A stretch of DNA of 64,000 bases from contig CM041198.1 of assembly GCA_023078555.1 (NCBI GenBank), positions 1,848,800 through 1,912,799 on the forward strand, read 5' to 3'. The translations under genes and the position numbers were made by a program. This DNA is from Ulva prolifera. Its lineage: Eukaryota > Chlorophyta > Ulvophyceae > Ulvales > Ulvaceae. The notes below the pieces were generated by a model. The model did not search any database and was not told the origin of the DNA. It saw only the letters and a program-made list of their open reading frames with translations. Shown piece by piece: positions 34,231-45,023 of this stretch (positions are counted from its first letter, which is position 1; every line of letters begins with the position of its first letter).

Positions 34231-34735
34231 TGCCACATGCCGCACCACGCGCTGCACTGTCCCAGGCCTTCCAGACCAGCCATTCTAGACTCCGGACGTC
34301 CTCAGTCGGCCTTCCAAATTGTGCCTTCTGGGATCCGCCTGAGAGTTACCCAAGCAACAGGTGAAAAGTATGGCTCTCTGGGCACGGCCATCTTATTATG
34401 CAAACATGTGCAAACGTCGGTGAAGCACCAACTGTGATGTGCCTGTGATGCCAAGTCATATGTATACAGCCTGTGTGCGTCTGCCGGCATCACACTCAAG
34501 CGCCCTGCACAAGTGTTTCTCTTCTTAGGCACTGTAGCTTTCAACAGGCCGCAGCCTAGCTAGGCTTGACAGGAATGCATGCCTGTGCAACAATCCACAC
34601 ATGCACATGCTAGCCGCTGATAAGCATTTCCCGTCTCCATCTGATTTGTACGCATCAGCAGTACTAGCACGTGCAGTAGCATACAGGCCCAGAAGCGCAT
34701 TTTAGCTGTGATTTTCGTGGGAACCAATCAACTTA

Positions 34736-36861
34736 TTAAAACCTTGGCATACAATTCCAAAGCACTGCACGCTGAAAGCATGATCTGCCAAGTCTGACAG
34801 CCAAGAAACATGCGCTTGCATGGCAAGAAACAACATCACAACATGGACATGCCTCCTGCTCCAAGTCCAGAATTTGGTGTGTTCCTGTCGGCTGAAGATG
34901 CATCGCAGTCCGTTGGCCTCCTGTGGGGTGGACCGCGCCCGTAGCCATGGTCCTCATGCGGAAAGCAGTCGCAGCATTGCTCACCCGCTTAGAGACGCGA
35001 ACACTTGTCGTGTGAACAGCAAGCATCACTTTGTGCAGTCCGATCGCTGTCACGATAAATGTGGCGATGGAGAAGCCGCAGGAGACGAACTGAAAGGCCA
35101 CCTCCCGGCGCAACGATGCCTTGTCCTCACCAGCTGCGGTGAGTTTCGCAGCGGTGCTTGCATCTGAGAACAGCTTTAGCAGCGTCACAACCACCTCACC
35201 AAGCTGGCTCAGGAGGATTATGGGGCGAAGGTACCTCTGACGCCTGCATGGCGCTGTGGAGTGTCTCAGATGCGGGCAATGTCATCTTGATATGCTCAGT
35301 GCTGGGCTCATCCGCCCAAAATGCATGAAGTGGTGTGCAATGTTTACTGGCACTGTGTACGGCGCAAATCGCATTCTTGTGCAGGTGGTGGCGTAACCAA
35401 GCATGATGCCTTGTGATAGTCCAGTGATAAGACCGCTCTACCACTGGACTATCACAAAAGCTGGGTCCTCTGAGACAGCACTGCAGACACTACATAACCA
35501 TGAACAGGGGTATGTGGGAAAGCCAGATCTGCCATCACACAGGGTCTCCAATGAATTATCCTCATCAGGATAATCTATGAACATCACTGTGTGGCGGAAA
35601 GGGCTGGCGGGGCTTTGGCATGACAACTGCTGGTGACAAGGGTATACAATTATTGCATGTCCATGCAGCGCCGATGGAAGACAAGAGGAACGTGTGTCAA
35701 TGGCAGGTTCTCTTGCTACCGTGTACATGATGTGAATGCTGCAGCCTGGACAGAGTTGTGCTGTGCACGGACGATAATATGATTGATCGCGCACACACGT
35801 CCTCGAAAGAAGTTCCAGCAAGCAACGAGGGTGATTGCACAGCAAGTGTACGGACGCACTTCTCATATTTTCGTTCCTCTTGTGTGCCAAGCGTGTTGAC
35901 GATCTCTTTTGCAATTGCAATTGCTGGGAATGTTGTAGCAAGAACTGCTAGGGCGACATACTTCGAGCAGGCCGCTGGTGCCCCAAACCAGAAGCATTCA
36001 GTGCGTTGGACCTGAAGGGTGACCAAGGTCATCGTGTTTCATTGACTAGACTGTGAGTTGATGTGGACCAGTGCACTTGCAAGTTCCAGGGAGCCAGGAA
36101 GTTCGGACGTCGGCGCTTGTCAAGGCTAAATAAGATCTGCAAGGGCGGCTTTCTGGAAGCAGGAAAGAGCATACTTGCTCCACGAGGACGCGAACGAAGC
36201 CAAAGTCTGTCATGTTGTTCATGCCGCGAATGGTCCCCATCACTGATACGGCCAGAGCTCTTTCCAGAGCGAGCTTTGGGCTGTCCTCACCCTTCTGTTC
36301 ATGGGCAAGAACTTGGCCAACAACATAAAGACCATAGATGCCGACAGGCATGACAATAGCTGTGATAGCGCGGCTATTAAACGGGACGATGGCTATGCCG
36401 CCAACAAAGGGCGCCAGACTCAGGTACACTAGCAATGGAGCGCTTGTGAAGGTGGTGAGTGGAGTCCAAGGCATCCGGTTGATGCGGGGCCCACAGAAGT
36501 AAAAGCCCACGAACAGGTACAGACCATAAAAATTGAAGAGGGTTTCCGGAATGGTGATGCTCCAAGTTTTCCAAGAGACACCACCAAGGAAAAGAATGCC
36601 ATATGTCACATGCACCAGCAACAGTGCAGCCAGAGTGCACAGCAGCGTAGGAAGTGGCCTGCTATACAGGGCTTCCCAGCTCTCAGAGGCCATAGGCCAC
36701 ATGCCTAGCCGATGACATACCTGGGTGCAGACTGACTTACTCAGCACTGCATTTTGAGTGTCTGCTATTGGTGCACTGGTTTCCTCTGCAACATGCACTT
36801 GCAAGTGCTGTTGCCGCCACTCTGATTCGCCCAGGTCTGCAGCAAGGAATTTGATAGGCAA
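34736..36861 (-). CDS. Multi-pass membrane protein, family copy C
   Basis: Exons 36861-36175, 36011-35860 and 35243-34736 splice in phase (donors GTATGC and GTGCGT) to about 448 residues ending in a double stop. Close to copy B throughout: SWEALYSRPLPTLLCTLAAL, GLYLFVGFYFCGP, LLVYLSLAPFVGGIAIVPF, GQVLAHEQKGEDSPKLALER, MTDFGFVRVLVEQ, then exon 2 ACSKYVALAVLATTFPAIAI and exon 3 LLSQLGEVVVTLLKLFSDAS. The charged HEQK...ALER loop after about five hydrophobic segments and the conserved DFGFVR are the best family signatures. The N-terminus before the first membrane segment (about 50 residues) differs from B. Exon 2 is exactly 152 bp in both. Unknown family; transporter or receptor-like roles cannot be told apart. 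Confidence 0.78.
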
Positions 36862-37399
36862 AGAGCTGCACCGTCATGAAAAACAGAAGCTTGTGCGTCC
36901 ACAGCAACGATACCCACTTACAGCGGGAGTGGACAAGGCAATGGGGTCACAACAATCACACATCGAGCACACTGGATTTTTTCCTACACTGCAGAAACCC
37001 CACTTCATATATTCATCAGTGAACATGAGTGAGCTCGTGAGTGTTGGTGACGCGAACATGCGGCTGCTGCTGGCTCGCAGCTCGGTGCAGCTGTGGCTTC
37101 ATGCCTTCAAGAGGCCCATAGATAGCAAGAAAGCACTGTTCCCAGTCAACCACTTAGGAGTCATGTACTATTCATGTGGTCTTGGTTTGACTGCAAGTTG
37201 CTGTCTGAATACATTGGTTTCACTGAAGCAAACTCTAAGCACGCAGGTACCACGAAGGTTAGAAACTCGTCGATAAACTTACAGCGTATGCATCAGCCTA
37301 TTGTTTCAATGCGTAGGTCTGTAACGGGGCGGAATATCGCACCAGAAGCACAGCGTGAGTCGCTGACTGGCGACGACTGCATCACCACATCCACATCCA

Positions 37400-39950
37400 A
37401 GGGAGAGGCTAGCTTCGATCGTCACCTCGGGAATCACTTCAAGGAGCTATGCAATGAAAATTCACAACAGCAACAAGCGGGAGCTATAAGAGGCCACGTG
37501 TGTAAGGCGATGCGTACACCAGCCCAGGTACAACAGATCGAAGCGTGCCAAGAGAGCACCAAGAAAGTGGCTCTGGTCACAGATCCTTGTCATTACTTCA
37601 GCTGTGGTCCTGTCTGACTTACCGAGCGTTGCAAGTTCAAACTGGAACGTGGCGCCAAAGTCACAATGCATGCTCTATCTCGAGATATGCGTGTCCCAGG
37701 CAGCCCAATAGAGTCACGAGTGACATCGTGGCTGCAGAGTTCGGCATGATGCGGTGTCAACACGACATACGGCATCTGCAGCCTGTGCTGAGCTGCCTTG
37801 CAACATGTCGACTCAGGACATTGAGAAAGAGCTACAACAATGATGGTTCAGAGCACTCGCAAACAACTGCCATCAGGCTGTGCTCTGTCTCCAGCGACAC
37901 GCGCATGACGCTTCTTGGGTCCATCATGACGTCGCCAGCGTAAATCTGCAGCCAGAGCCAACACATAAGGCTCGTGTAGCTGCATGCATTCTGTGGCGCC
38001 AGCCTGAGTCTGATGCAGTACGCAGCCTTGGCTCCATTCGGTCCCCAGTGTCGATGGGCAACACTGTCCAAACGTTGCCAAGTCGTGTGTATGGGTGATG
38101 CCAGCGATGTCCTTGAAGAGCATACTCCCCCAGCAGTAAAGAGCATGCACTCCCTTGGTGCCAGAGCAGTGCCCACACTCGCACATACGGATGCATGTAT
38201 GCAGGTGCATTGGCGCACACTAGCCACCGTCCGAGCAGCACGCAGACGCTAACACTGTCAATAACTACCTCTGGGGCTGCGGTGTGTATCAACTCGATAC
38301 CACAGGCACACGCAGTCCACGTGCCGGAACACTCCGCAACACGCCCCTCCACGCGCAGGGGAGCAGGCTGGCACGAGAGCGGGACACAGAATGCAATCAT
38401 CTCGAGCCGCTGCCAGACCGCTGCCAGATCAGCGGTGATGCCTGGAAGCTTACCAAGCCATGGCCACGGCCGGAGTCCCGCAGCGGCGCGGGGAGAACGA
38501 TATGCAGTCCACCAACCACAATCCCGTGCAATGCGCGGTCTCCCGGTGTGGTCAGCCGCAGATGCACCAGACAAGATGTTCACCGGGCCGCCGCCGGCTG
38601 CCGCAGCCTCCGGTAGGAGACTGGCTTCAGCAGGAGATGCAATCAAGGGTCGCATCCCGATGGAAGAGGTCCTGAGGATCACCGGCCACAGCCTGTATGG
38701 CAGCAAACCCAGCTGCCATCTCACTGAGCTGCTATGGCAGGACTACGCATGAGGTCGGTGTCAATGTACTGTGTGCGTGTACTGTATACGTGTACTGTAT
38801 GCGTGACCCCGTAGAATTTCCAGTTTTGGTTCGCTGGTGGTGCTGGTCAGCCTTTCGGTACCTTGGCCGACACATAGCAAACCTTCGTCCGCCTGTCAGC
38901 TTTGAGATGCCACAACTAGATATGGAGGTCTTCCTCAGCCTGGTGTTGAGTCATTTGTATTAGGCTGAATGTTTGCAGGACAGACAAGACAAGTGTGTTT
39001 TGCAAGGGGCGATGGGCCATGTGCATGTCACACTCTTTTAGCGCCGGAACGGTCAAGGCGCTGAAGCAGTGCCTTGGAGCTGTAGCCTGGAGAAGGCTTG
39101 TTGTTAGATTTCGGGGTGATCTACACGTGGCCAAATTACCAAGTGACAATGACTCTCAACTGGTATCTAGCGTACGCAGCTTTGAAACGAGGCCAATGAC
39201 CACACAGACGCCATGGTGCATAATGGGCGCGTCCACACGTAGACGGTCTTGATGACAGAGCACATAATGAGAACAAAAGCAAATTGTGCCTTGATGATGG
39301 ATGCCATGACTGCAAGAGCAACATTGTCCGGCCAATGTGACGTGTCTGGCACGTCCGCTGGAAGTGGACTAAGGCAGGCACTACAATGTACACAAGTACT
39401 CATAAAAGCGCATACAAGCAGCTGCTAAGTAATGACCAGCAGCATCGGCCTGGAAGCTGCAGTGCACTTGACACTTGACGGCGAACCGCATAGCCTCGAT
39501 CGTGAAACACTTGTGACCACGCATCGAGGTCGACAGATGCGCAAGCGATGGGCGCAGTGGAGCATCTTTGCAGATCTGCTACAGCCCAAGCCTCATACGT
39601 AGTGTCAGAAGAACGTACCGATGTCCTATGCTTGTGCCTTCTTGTGTTCACTGGAATTTGTGTTTGCGCGCTTTGAAAGAGAGCGCCAGACAGCTCGTTA
39701 GCTGTGCCACGTATTCTGGCCAGGGCGTGAGCAGCTGTCCTGGTCATTTGTCGAATAATCTTGCCTGTAATGTGTCTGATTGTCAATTGAGCATGGTTTA
39801 CCAAGCCATGAGACTCACGTCTGGGCCTAGTATGCGGTTGCGTACGCATGCACCTTTGGTGACTGCTAAGGCTGTGCAGGTGCGAGCAGATCGTTCTGAT
39901 GACCCGAGCTGCTATGATGTTGTTCCTGGACGTTTGGCTTTCATGTTTGA
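37400..39950. other. Intergenic region, no gene assigned
   Basis: The longest frames (minus 37924-38724, plus 38195-38752) overlap each other and carry no domain I know. Minus 39167-39403 has one hydrophobic stretch (AFVLIMCSVIKTVYVW) but no further support. TACTGTGTGCGTGTACTGTATACGTGTACTG near 38765 is a short repeat. Confidence 0.35.
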
Positions 39951-40031
39951 GCAAAACAGCTGCCTTCCCAGACGTCACATTCGCGCCAGCCCGGGGATGT
40001 ATGTGAAAGCGCCAACGTGCACGCACTGGCT

Positions 40032-42070
40032 ATGGTGAATTTCAGCTTCGGTCAGAACGTCAATTCTGTTGCGTCGCAGGATATGGCTGTCACCCCTGCG
40101 AGTTCGATAGACTTGCCTGCGACCGTCCGCCGGGATTTTCCTATTCTGGACCAGCTGGTCCATGACAAGCAGCTCGTATACCTTGACTCAGCCGCTACGT
40201 CACAGAAACCATCGGCTGTTTTAGATGCCGTTCGGGAGTTTTATGCTAAAGACAACGCCAACGTGCATCGCGGTGTGCACGCGCTGGCCTCACGAGCTAC
40301 CGATGCGTATGAAGCTGCCAGAACAAAAGTCGCGAATCTCATCAACGCTCGATCAGATAGAGAAATTGTGTGGACACGGAACGCCACAGAGGCGATCAAC
40401 CTGGTGGCCCAGTCGTGGGGCCGTGCCAACCTGGCAGAAGGAGACGAGGTGCGGTGGCCTGTCCTCAATCAGGCCTCCCTGCGGCTGCACAAGACACGTC
40501 TCAAACATGACCAGCTGCTTCTGCGTGGACTCTGGGCTGCTATTTGGTCTGCGCATTGAGGAGCACTCTTGTGTAGCTGTTGTGCATCACAGGATCATAC
40601 CAGGTGCCTGGATCATGTGATCACTTGACAAGCACACGTAACCCGCAGCTTCATTTGTTCAATCAGCGAGCATGGCACTGCCTCTAGGTTGTTGCTGGCG
40701 GTGCAGGTGGTAGTGTCTGTTGCCGAGCACCATGCCAACATCGTGCCTTGGCAGATGGTATGCAAGGAGAAGGGAGCTATGCTCAAACACGTACGCTTGT
40801 CAGCACAGCAGGAGATAGACATTGACCACCTCAACGAGCTCGTCACCGACCGCACCAAGCTCATCGCTCTCCCGCATGTCTCAAACGTCCTCGGCTGCAC
40901 TCTGCCGGTCGAAGACGTCGTGGCCATTGCCAGGAAGCACGGGGCGAAGGTGTTGTTGGATGCCTGCCAGTCCGTCCCGCACATGCCGGTTGATGTTCAG
41001 GTGAGCTGCAATCACCTCAGCTGCTCAGCATGCCTCCTGCTGTGAGCATGATTCGATCGAGTATCGTGGCTGCTGGTGCCATGTGATCCTGCCAAAGCTC
41101 TGTCACTTCCTTGGTGCCAGCACCAGTAGAAACAGTACACATTCCACATTCCCTCACTTGCTGCCGACTCCAAAACTCACGGGAGGTGCTCCAGCTTCTG
41201 GGTTTCACTACCATCCACAGAGTAACACAGGCATCTCTTGGGAACTGTCAAACACCCTGTGAGCCACTATCGCACCCGCTGCTGCGTGCCTATGGCACCG
41301 ATCCATGCGCCTTGCGGTCAATGCCCGCACACGTCGTCCTGGTACTAGCGCATCAGGTGACACTGACCGTGCTCCTGCACTCTACCAAGCTGATCATGCC
41401 GCCTGTCCACTGCACAGAAACCTGTTACTGTGGTGCTGAGAATGTATCCACATCCGTGCAGGCGCTCCAAGCGGACTGGATCGTCGCCTCCGCGCACAAG
41501 ATGTGCGGCCCCTCCGGCGTCGGCTTCCTGTGGGGCCGTTTCGAGCTCCTCGAGGAGATGCCGCCATGGCAGGGCGGCGGCGAGATGATCGACCAGGTGC
41601 ACCTAAGCCACTCCACATACGCGCCGCCGCCGCTCCGCTTCGAGGCCGGCACCCCCGCCATCGGCGAGGTCGTCGGGCTCGGCGCGGCCGTGGACTACCT
41701 CACCGGTGCCGCCGGCGGCATGCATGCGGTGCATGCATACGAGGCAGAGATCGGCGGGTACCTGTATGAGCGGCTAGCGGCGGTGGAGGGGGTGACGGTG
41801 TACGGGCCGCCGCCAGACGCGCCGCGGGGGCGCGCGGCGCTTGCGGCTTTCAACATCGAGGGGCTGCATGCAACGGACGTGAGCATGATGCTCGACGCGG
41901 CGGGGGTTGCGGTGCGGTCGGGGCACCACTGCGCGCAGCCGCTGCACGCGCAGCTCGGGGTGAACGCGTCGGCGCGCGCGAGCGCGTACATCTACAACAC
42001 GCGCGCCGAGGTCGACGCGTTTGTGGAGGCGCTGGAGGAGGCTGCCGCGTTCTTCAAGGCGCTGCAGTGA
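40032..42070 (+). CDS. Cysteine desulfurase, SufS/NFS2 type, probably plastid
   Basis: PLP enzyme that takes sulfur from cysteine for Fe-S cluster assembly. Exons 40032-40448, 40707-41000 and 41462-42070 join in phase 0 (donors GTGCGG and GTGAGC) to about 439 residues, near the usual SufS length plus an extension. Visible: LVYLDSAATSQKPSAV, NVHRGVHALASRATDAYE, EHHANIVPWQ with the catalytic His, LLDACQSVPHMPVD with the PLP Asp, SAHKMCGPSGVGFLWG with the Schiff-base Lys, GTPAIGEVVGLGAAVDYL, and the active-site Cys in VRSGHHCAQPLH. The short RSGHHC loop marks the SufS rather than IscS group. Only about 28 residues precede the conserved start; the frame is open up to 39951, so an upstream exon could carry the transit peptide. 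Plastid location is inferred from the family. Exon 3 is much richer in GC than exon 1. Confidence 0.95.
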
Positions 42071-42127
42071 TGCGGCCGCGGCGGTGGGGCCTCGGCGCGC
42101 GCGCGGCTGGCGCAGCCGGGGCACCAC

Positions 42128-42262
42128 CGCGGCTGTGCTGTGGCGCTGTGCTGTGGCGCTGTGCTGTGGCCCTGTGGCGGCGCTGTGCTGTGGCGCTGTG
42201 CTGTGGCGCTGTGCTGTTGCCCTGTGGCGGCGCTGTGCTGTGGCGCTGTGGCGGCGCTGCGC
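42128..42262. repeat. GCTGTG-rich minisatellite after sufS
   Basis: Tandem GCTGTGCTGTGGC-type units directly downstream of the desulfurase stop. Cys-rich frames across it are repeat translations, not genes. Confidence 0.85.
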
Positions 42263-42269
42263 GCAGGTG

Positions 42270-42830
42270 CAGCCTCGCAGCGGCGTGCACCAGTGGTGGA
42301 GGCCAGATCAGCAAAAGGTCTCGGGGATTTGCGGGGAGCAAACCACTCTGCTAAAGCCGAGCGACGTGCAGTAGGTGGTAACACACACAACGGTGCTGTA
42401 GCGGGATGTATCTATTATCACTTGATTGTATGGTTGTGTACAGAACTGATGTGGATAGCGTAGTCATCCGCTCCACCACGGAGGGAGGTATGGGTGCACA
42501 CTCGAGCCGTGCTCTTCATGTCTACGCGACCAACGTTGGGTCGCTCCCGATCCCCGGACATCGGGATATTTCAAATCGGGCTCGATTAATCGGGGATTTG
42601 CAGAACAGATCCGGATAAGAATCATTGATTTTGGGAGATGTAGCCCATTTCATGCGATCAAGTCAGACAAAACAACCCTGGATGCTCCATCAATAGCATA
42701 TCAATGAGGTAAGGATGCATCATTCGAGTCTCATATGGGCGCGCACTCGGCACGCCGATGGCGATGGGCGCACACCCGGCACGCCGTCGGCGGCCGTGTG
42801 CGCGCCGAATACAGTGGAACAGTCAGGGTG
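42270..42830. other. Spacer with short GC-rich duplication
   Basis: GGGCGC(G)CACTCGGCACGCCG at about 42737 is repeated at about 42769. Nothing coding is recognised. Confidence 0.4.
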
Positions 42831-42832
42831 AA

Positions 42833-43025
42833 GGTTACAGATCTCAGTGTGCATATCAATATATGCATGCACACAGACAGGTCAAGATTACGGCGAGAGA
42901 TCCACGCAGAATCTCACCACCGGGACAATCCCGCTGGCACCTCACCCCTACACACGATCCGCATGCGTGTGTGCACCTGTCACCACATCGCTGCCCGCAG
43001 GCTCATGCATTGTGACAATATACGT
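42833..43025 (-). repeat. Isolated LTR-derived fragment
   Basis: Matches the LTR portion at 12641-12810 in order and orientation (strings GAGATCCACGC, GGGACAATCCCGCT, GTCACCACA, GCTGCCCGCA), at lower identity. It suggests an old solo or truncated copy of the same LTR family. Confidence 0.65.
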
Positions 43026-43029
43026 TGTA

Positions 43030-45020
43030 TAGGCCGTACTTGAACTTTGTGGACCATGTAACTCGACGGAGGCCCTCACTGTTGGACTTTGAGATGACAG
43101 ACTACAGAGGTTCTTTCGAGATCATGGTCCCCATCAAGATAGACGGTCTTGATCATGAGCAGCACTTCAAGTTGCAATATTGTGCCACTGATTAGCAGTC
43201 AGGAAACTGGAAGGAACCAAGAAGCAAGGGCCTCGAACAGTCTTTGGCTTGAAGATGTATCTCCACCGAGATACATGTGCTGCGGATGCAGCCGCGTCGC
43301 GATCTTCTCGTGCCTTATGCACTGCTATCCCTGAGATACGCATGATGGTCATCTCGCCGCCTGACACTCATGCCGCAAAGTTCGCACCTGTATACAGATG
43401 TATCGAAGGCGAGCAGAGGCTGTCATCCATGGCAATGCTGTGCTCCCAAGCTTGCTCTGTGTGCAGCTCAGCTGTTTTCAGCTGCACCTCGCCACGGTGT
43501 ATCCGTGCAAGTTGACTGGTGAAGCAACTGGCGAAGCAAAAGCAAAATACGTGGGATATCCAAGAGCGAGACTACTGACTGCTGATGCAGCGTGCGTGCC
43601 TGAAGTCGCATCAGCATCTTAAATGGCTCTGCATCAATCTGTCTGTGCGCATGCAATTCCACGCTGAGCATTTTCACGGCTCGTCTTCTCACAGCTAAGC
43701 TTGCGGCCCAGAACGAGACTAAAATAGTACTTGCTAAGGAGAGGGTACTTCTAGTCAGAACATCAAGTGTATAATGGTGCTGGGAGCTCCCTGTGTAGCT
43801 GGTTGCCGAACACCGCTAGGTTCACGGCTGGGCGATGAGCGATTGCGTCGATCCTGCTGCCAGATTGCGTACACAGATATATGAGCAGGAGGTGTAGCTT
43901 CCCTGAGACCTAAGTAGAGAACGTGCGAGACCGGGCATACCTCAAGAAGTGCACGACGTAGTGGCCCAGCTGTCAAGCTATTTTGAGGCGGGTTTGGACG
44001 TGCGCACGTAGCGCACGCAGGGAAGTGAAAGGAAAGGAAAGGATTTCGTGTACTCATATCTTGGACACGCTGTGGATTGAACGAAGCGTTCGGGTCTGCA
44101 TGCCGAGCCGAAAAGACAGTGCCGCCCGCTTCATGCGGCGAAGTCGTTGGAAGGTGCAGCATCTCCCACTGCTCTTCACGACTGTGATCACGGTCGCTCT
44201 TCCAAGCGTGAAGGCGGACTATGGCGACGGCATCCGGTTTCCAGTACGTGCCTCGCTGCCTTTAACGATGCTCAAGTCCGCAATTGCGGACTTGCGCATC
44301 TGTAGCTGCGCAGGAATACCTGCCTCGCTTCGTTTGACTTCGATCGCCAAGGCCACGGCTCCATGCTGAGATTCTGTATATTTCATTCCAGTGACTTGTG
44401 GCATGGATGTGGCCTCGCACGAGGAGATAGTGTCTCGTTGCATGAGGTTTCCTGATTTCAGCAAGTGGCCAACATGTGGAACACCGACGTACCGCCCGGC
44501 ACAGCTCAAGAGACGTCATGTACTTGCACGGTCTTGACGTGCTCCGTGCGTCAATATGCCAGCCTCTACTACCACAAGACTCTAAGGCCAGATGCAGCGA
44601 ACCAGCCACGCTGCATTCCATCCTCAGTGAATGCCACAGCAACACACAGCATCAGTGTCAGTGTCGATGCCCTGCCAAATCAACTCGGCCATCTCTGTTT
44701 GCATTCAACAGCCGTGCACGCCACAGCCAGAGCACGACTTCTCACAGCTGCCGCCAGTCCACAACGACAGGCGTAGACTGTCACACAGATACAGCTCACC
44801 CCCAAGGACACACCGCAGCAGCGAAGCGACGTTTATTTTTGGGCGCGTGGTGGATTCTGTGTGTGTTGCGTGGGTGTTTGGGTTTGTGCTTGCTCTGCTT
44901 GCTTCTTTCGCGGTGGTGCCCTCCCCGCCGCATTTATCCTTGGAACCCACAGGAGCAGCCAAGCCCACTCCAGATACCTGTCAGCCACCACATGCAGACA
45001 CTGACAGCTGCTCGTGTGTG
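43030..45020. other. Region upstream of GH47 copy 1
   Basis: No independent gene is supported. One frame is open from 44631 through the first recognised GH47 exon and includes a hydrophobic stretch (VFGFVLALLASFAVV, about 44870-44915) that could be a signal anchor. The same bases share GTTGCGTGGGTGTTT with a dispersed repeat, and copy 2 has no counterpart, so the first exon remains open. Confidence 0.4.
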
Positions 45021-45023
45021 CAG

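Noticed and set aside
37848..38220. Minus-strand text (SMLFKDIAG, PYVLALAAD) faintly like the kinase-effector family
   Set aside because: The catalytic motifs are absent and the similarity is scattered over several frames; likely chance.
37924..38752. 266-codon minus and 186-codon plus frames
   Set aside because: They overlap one another and neither shows a domain, hydrophobic pattern or splice context that supports coding.
42021..42463. Cys-rich and His/Thr-rich frames after sufS
   Set aside because: Produced by the GCTGTG minisatellite.
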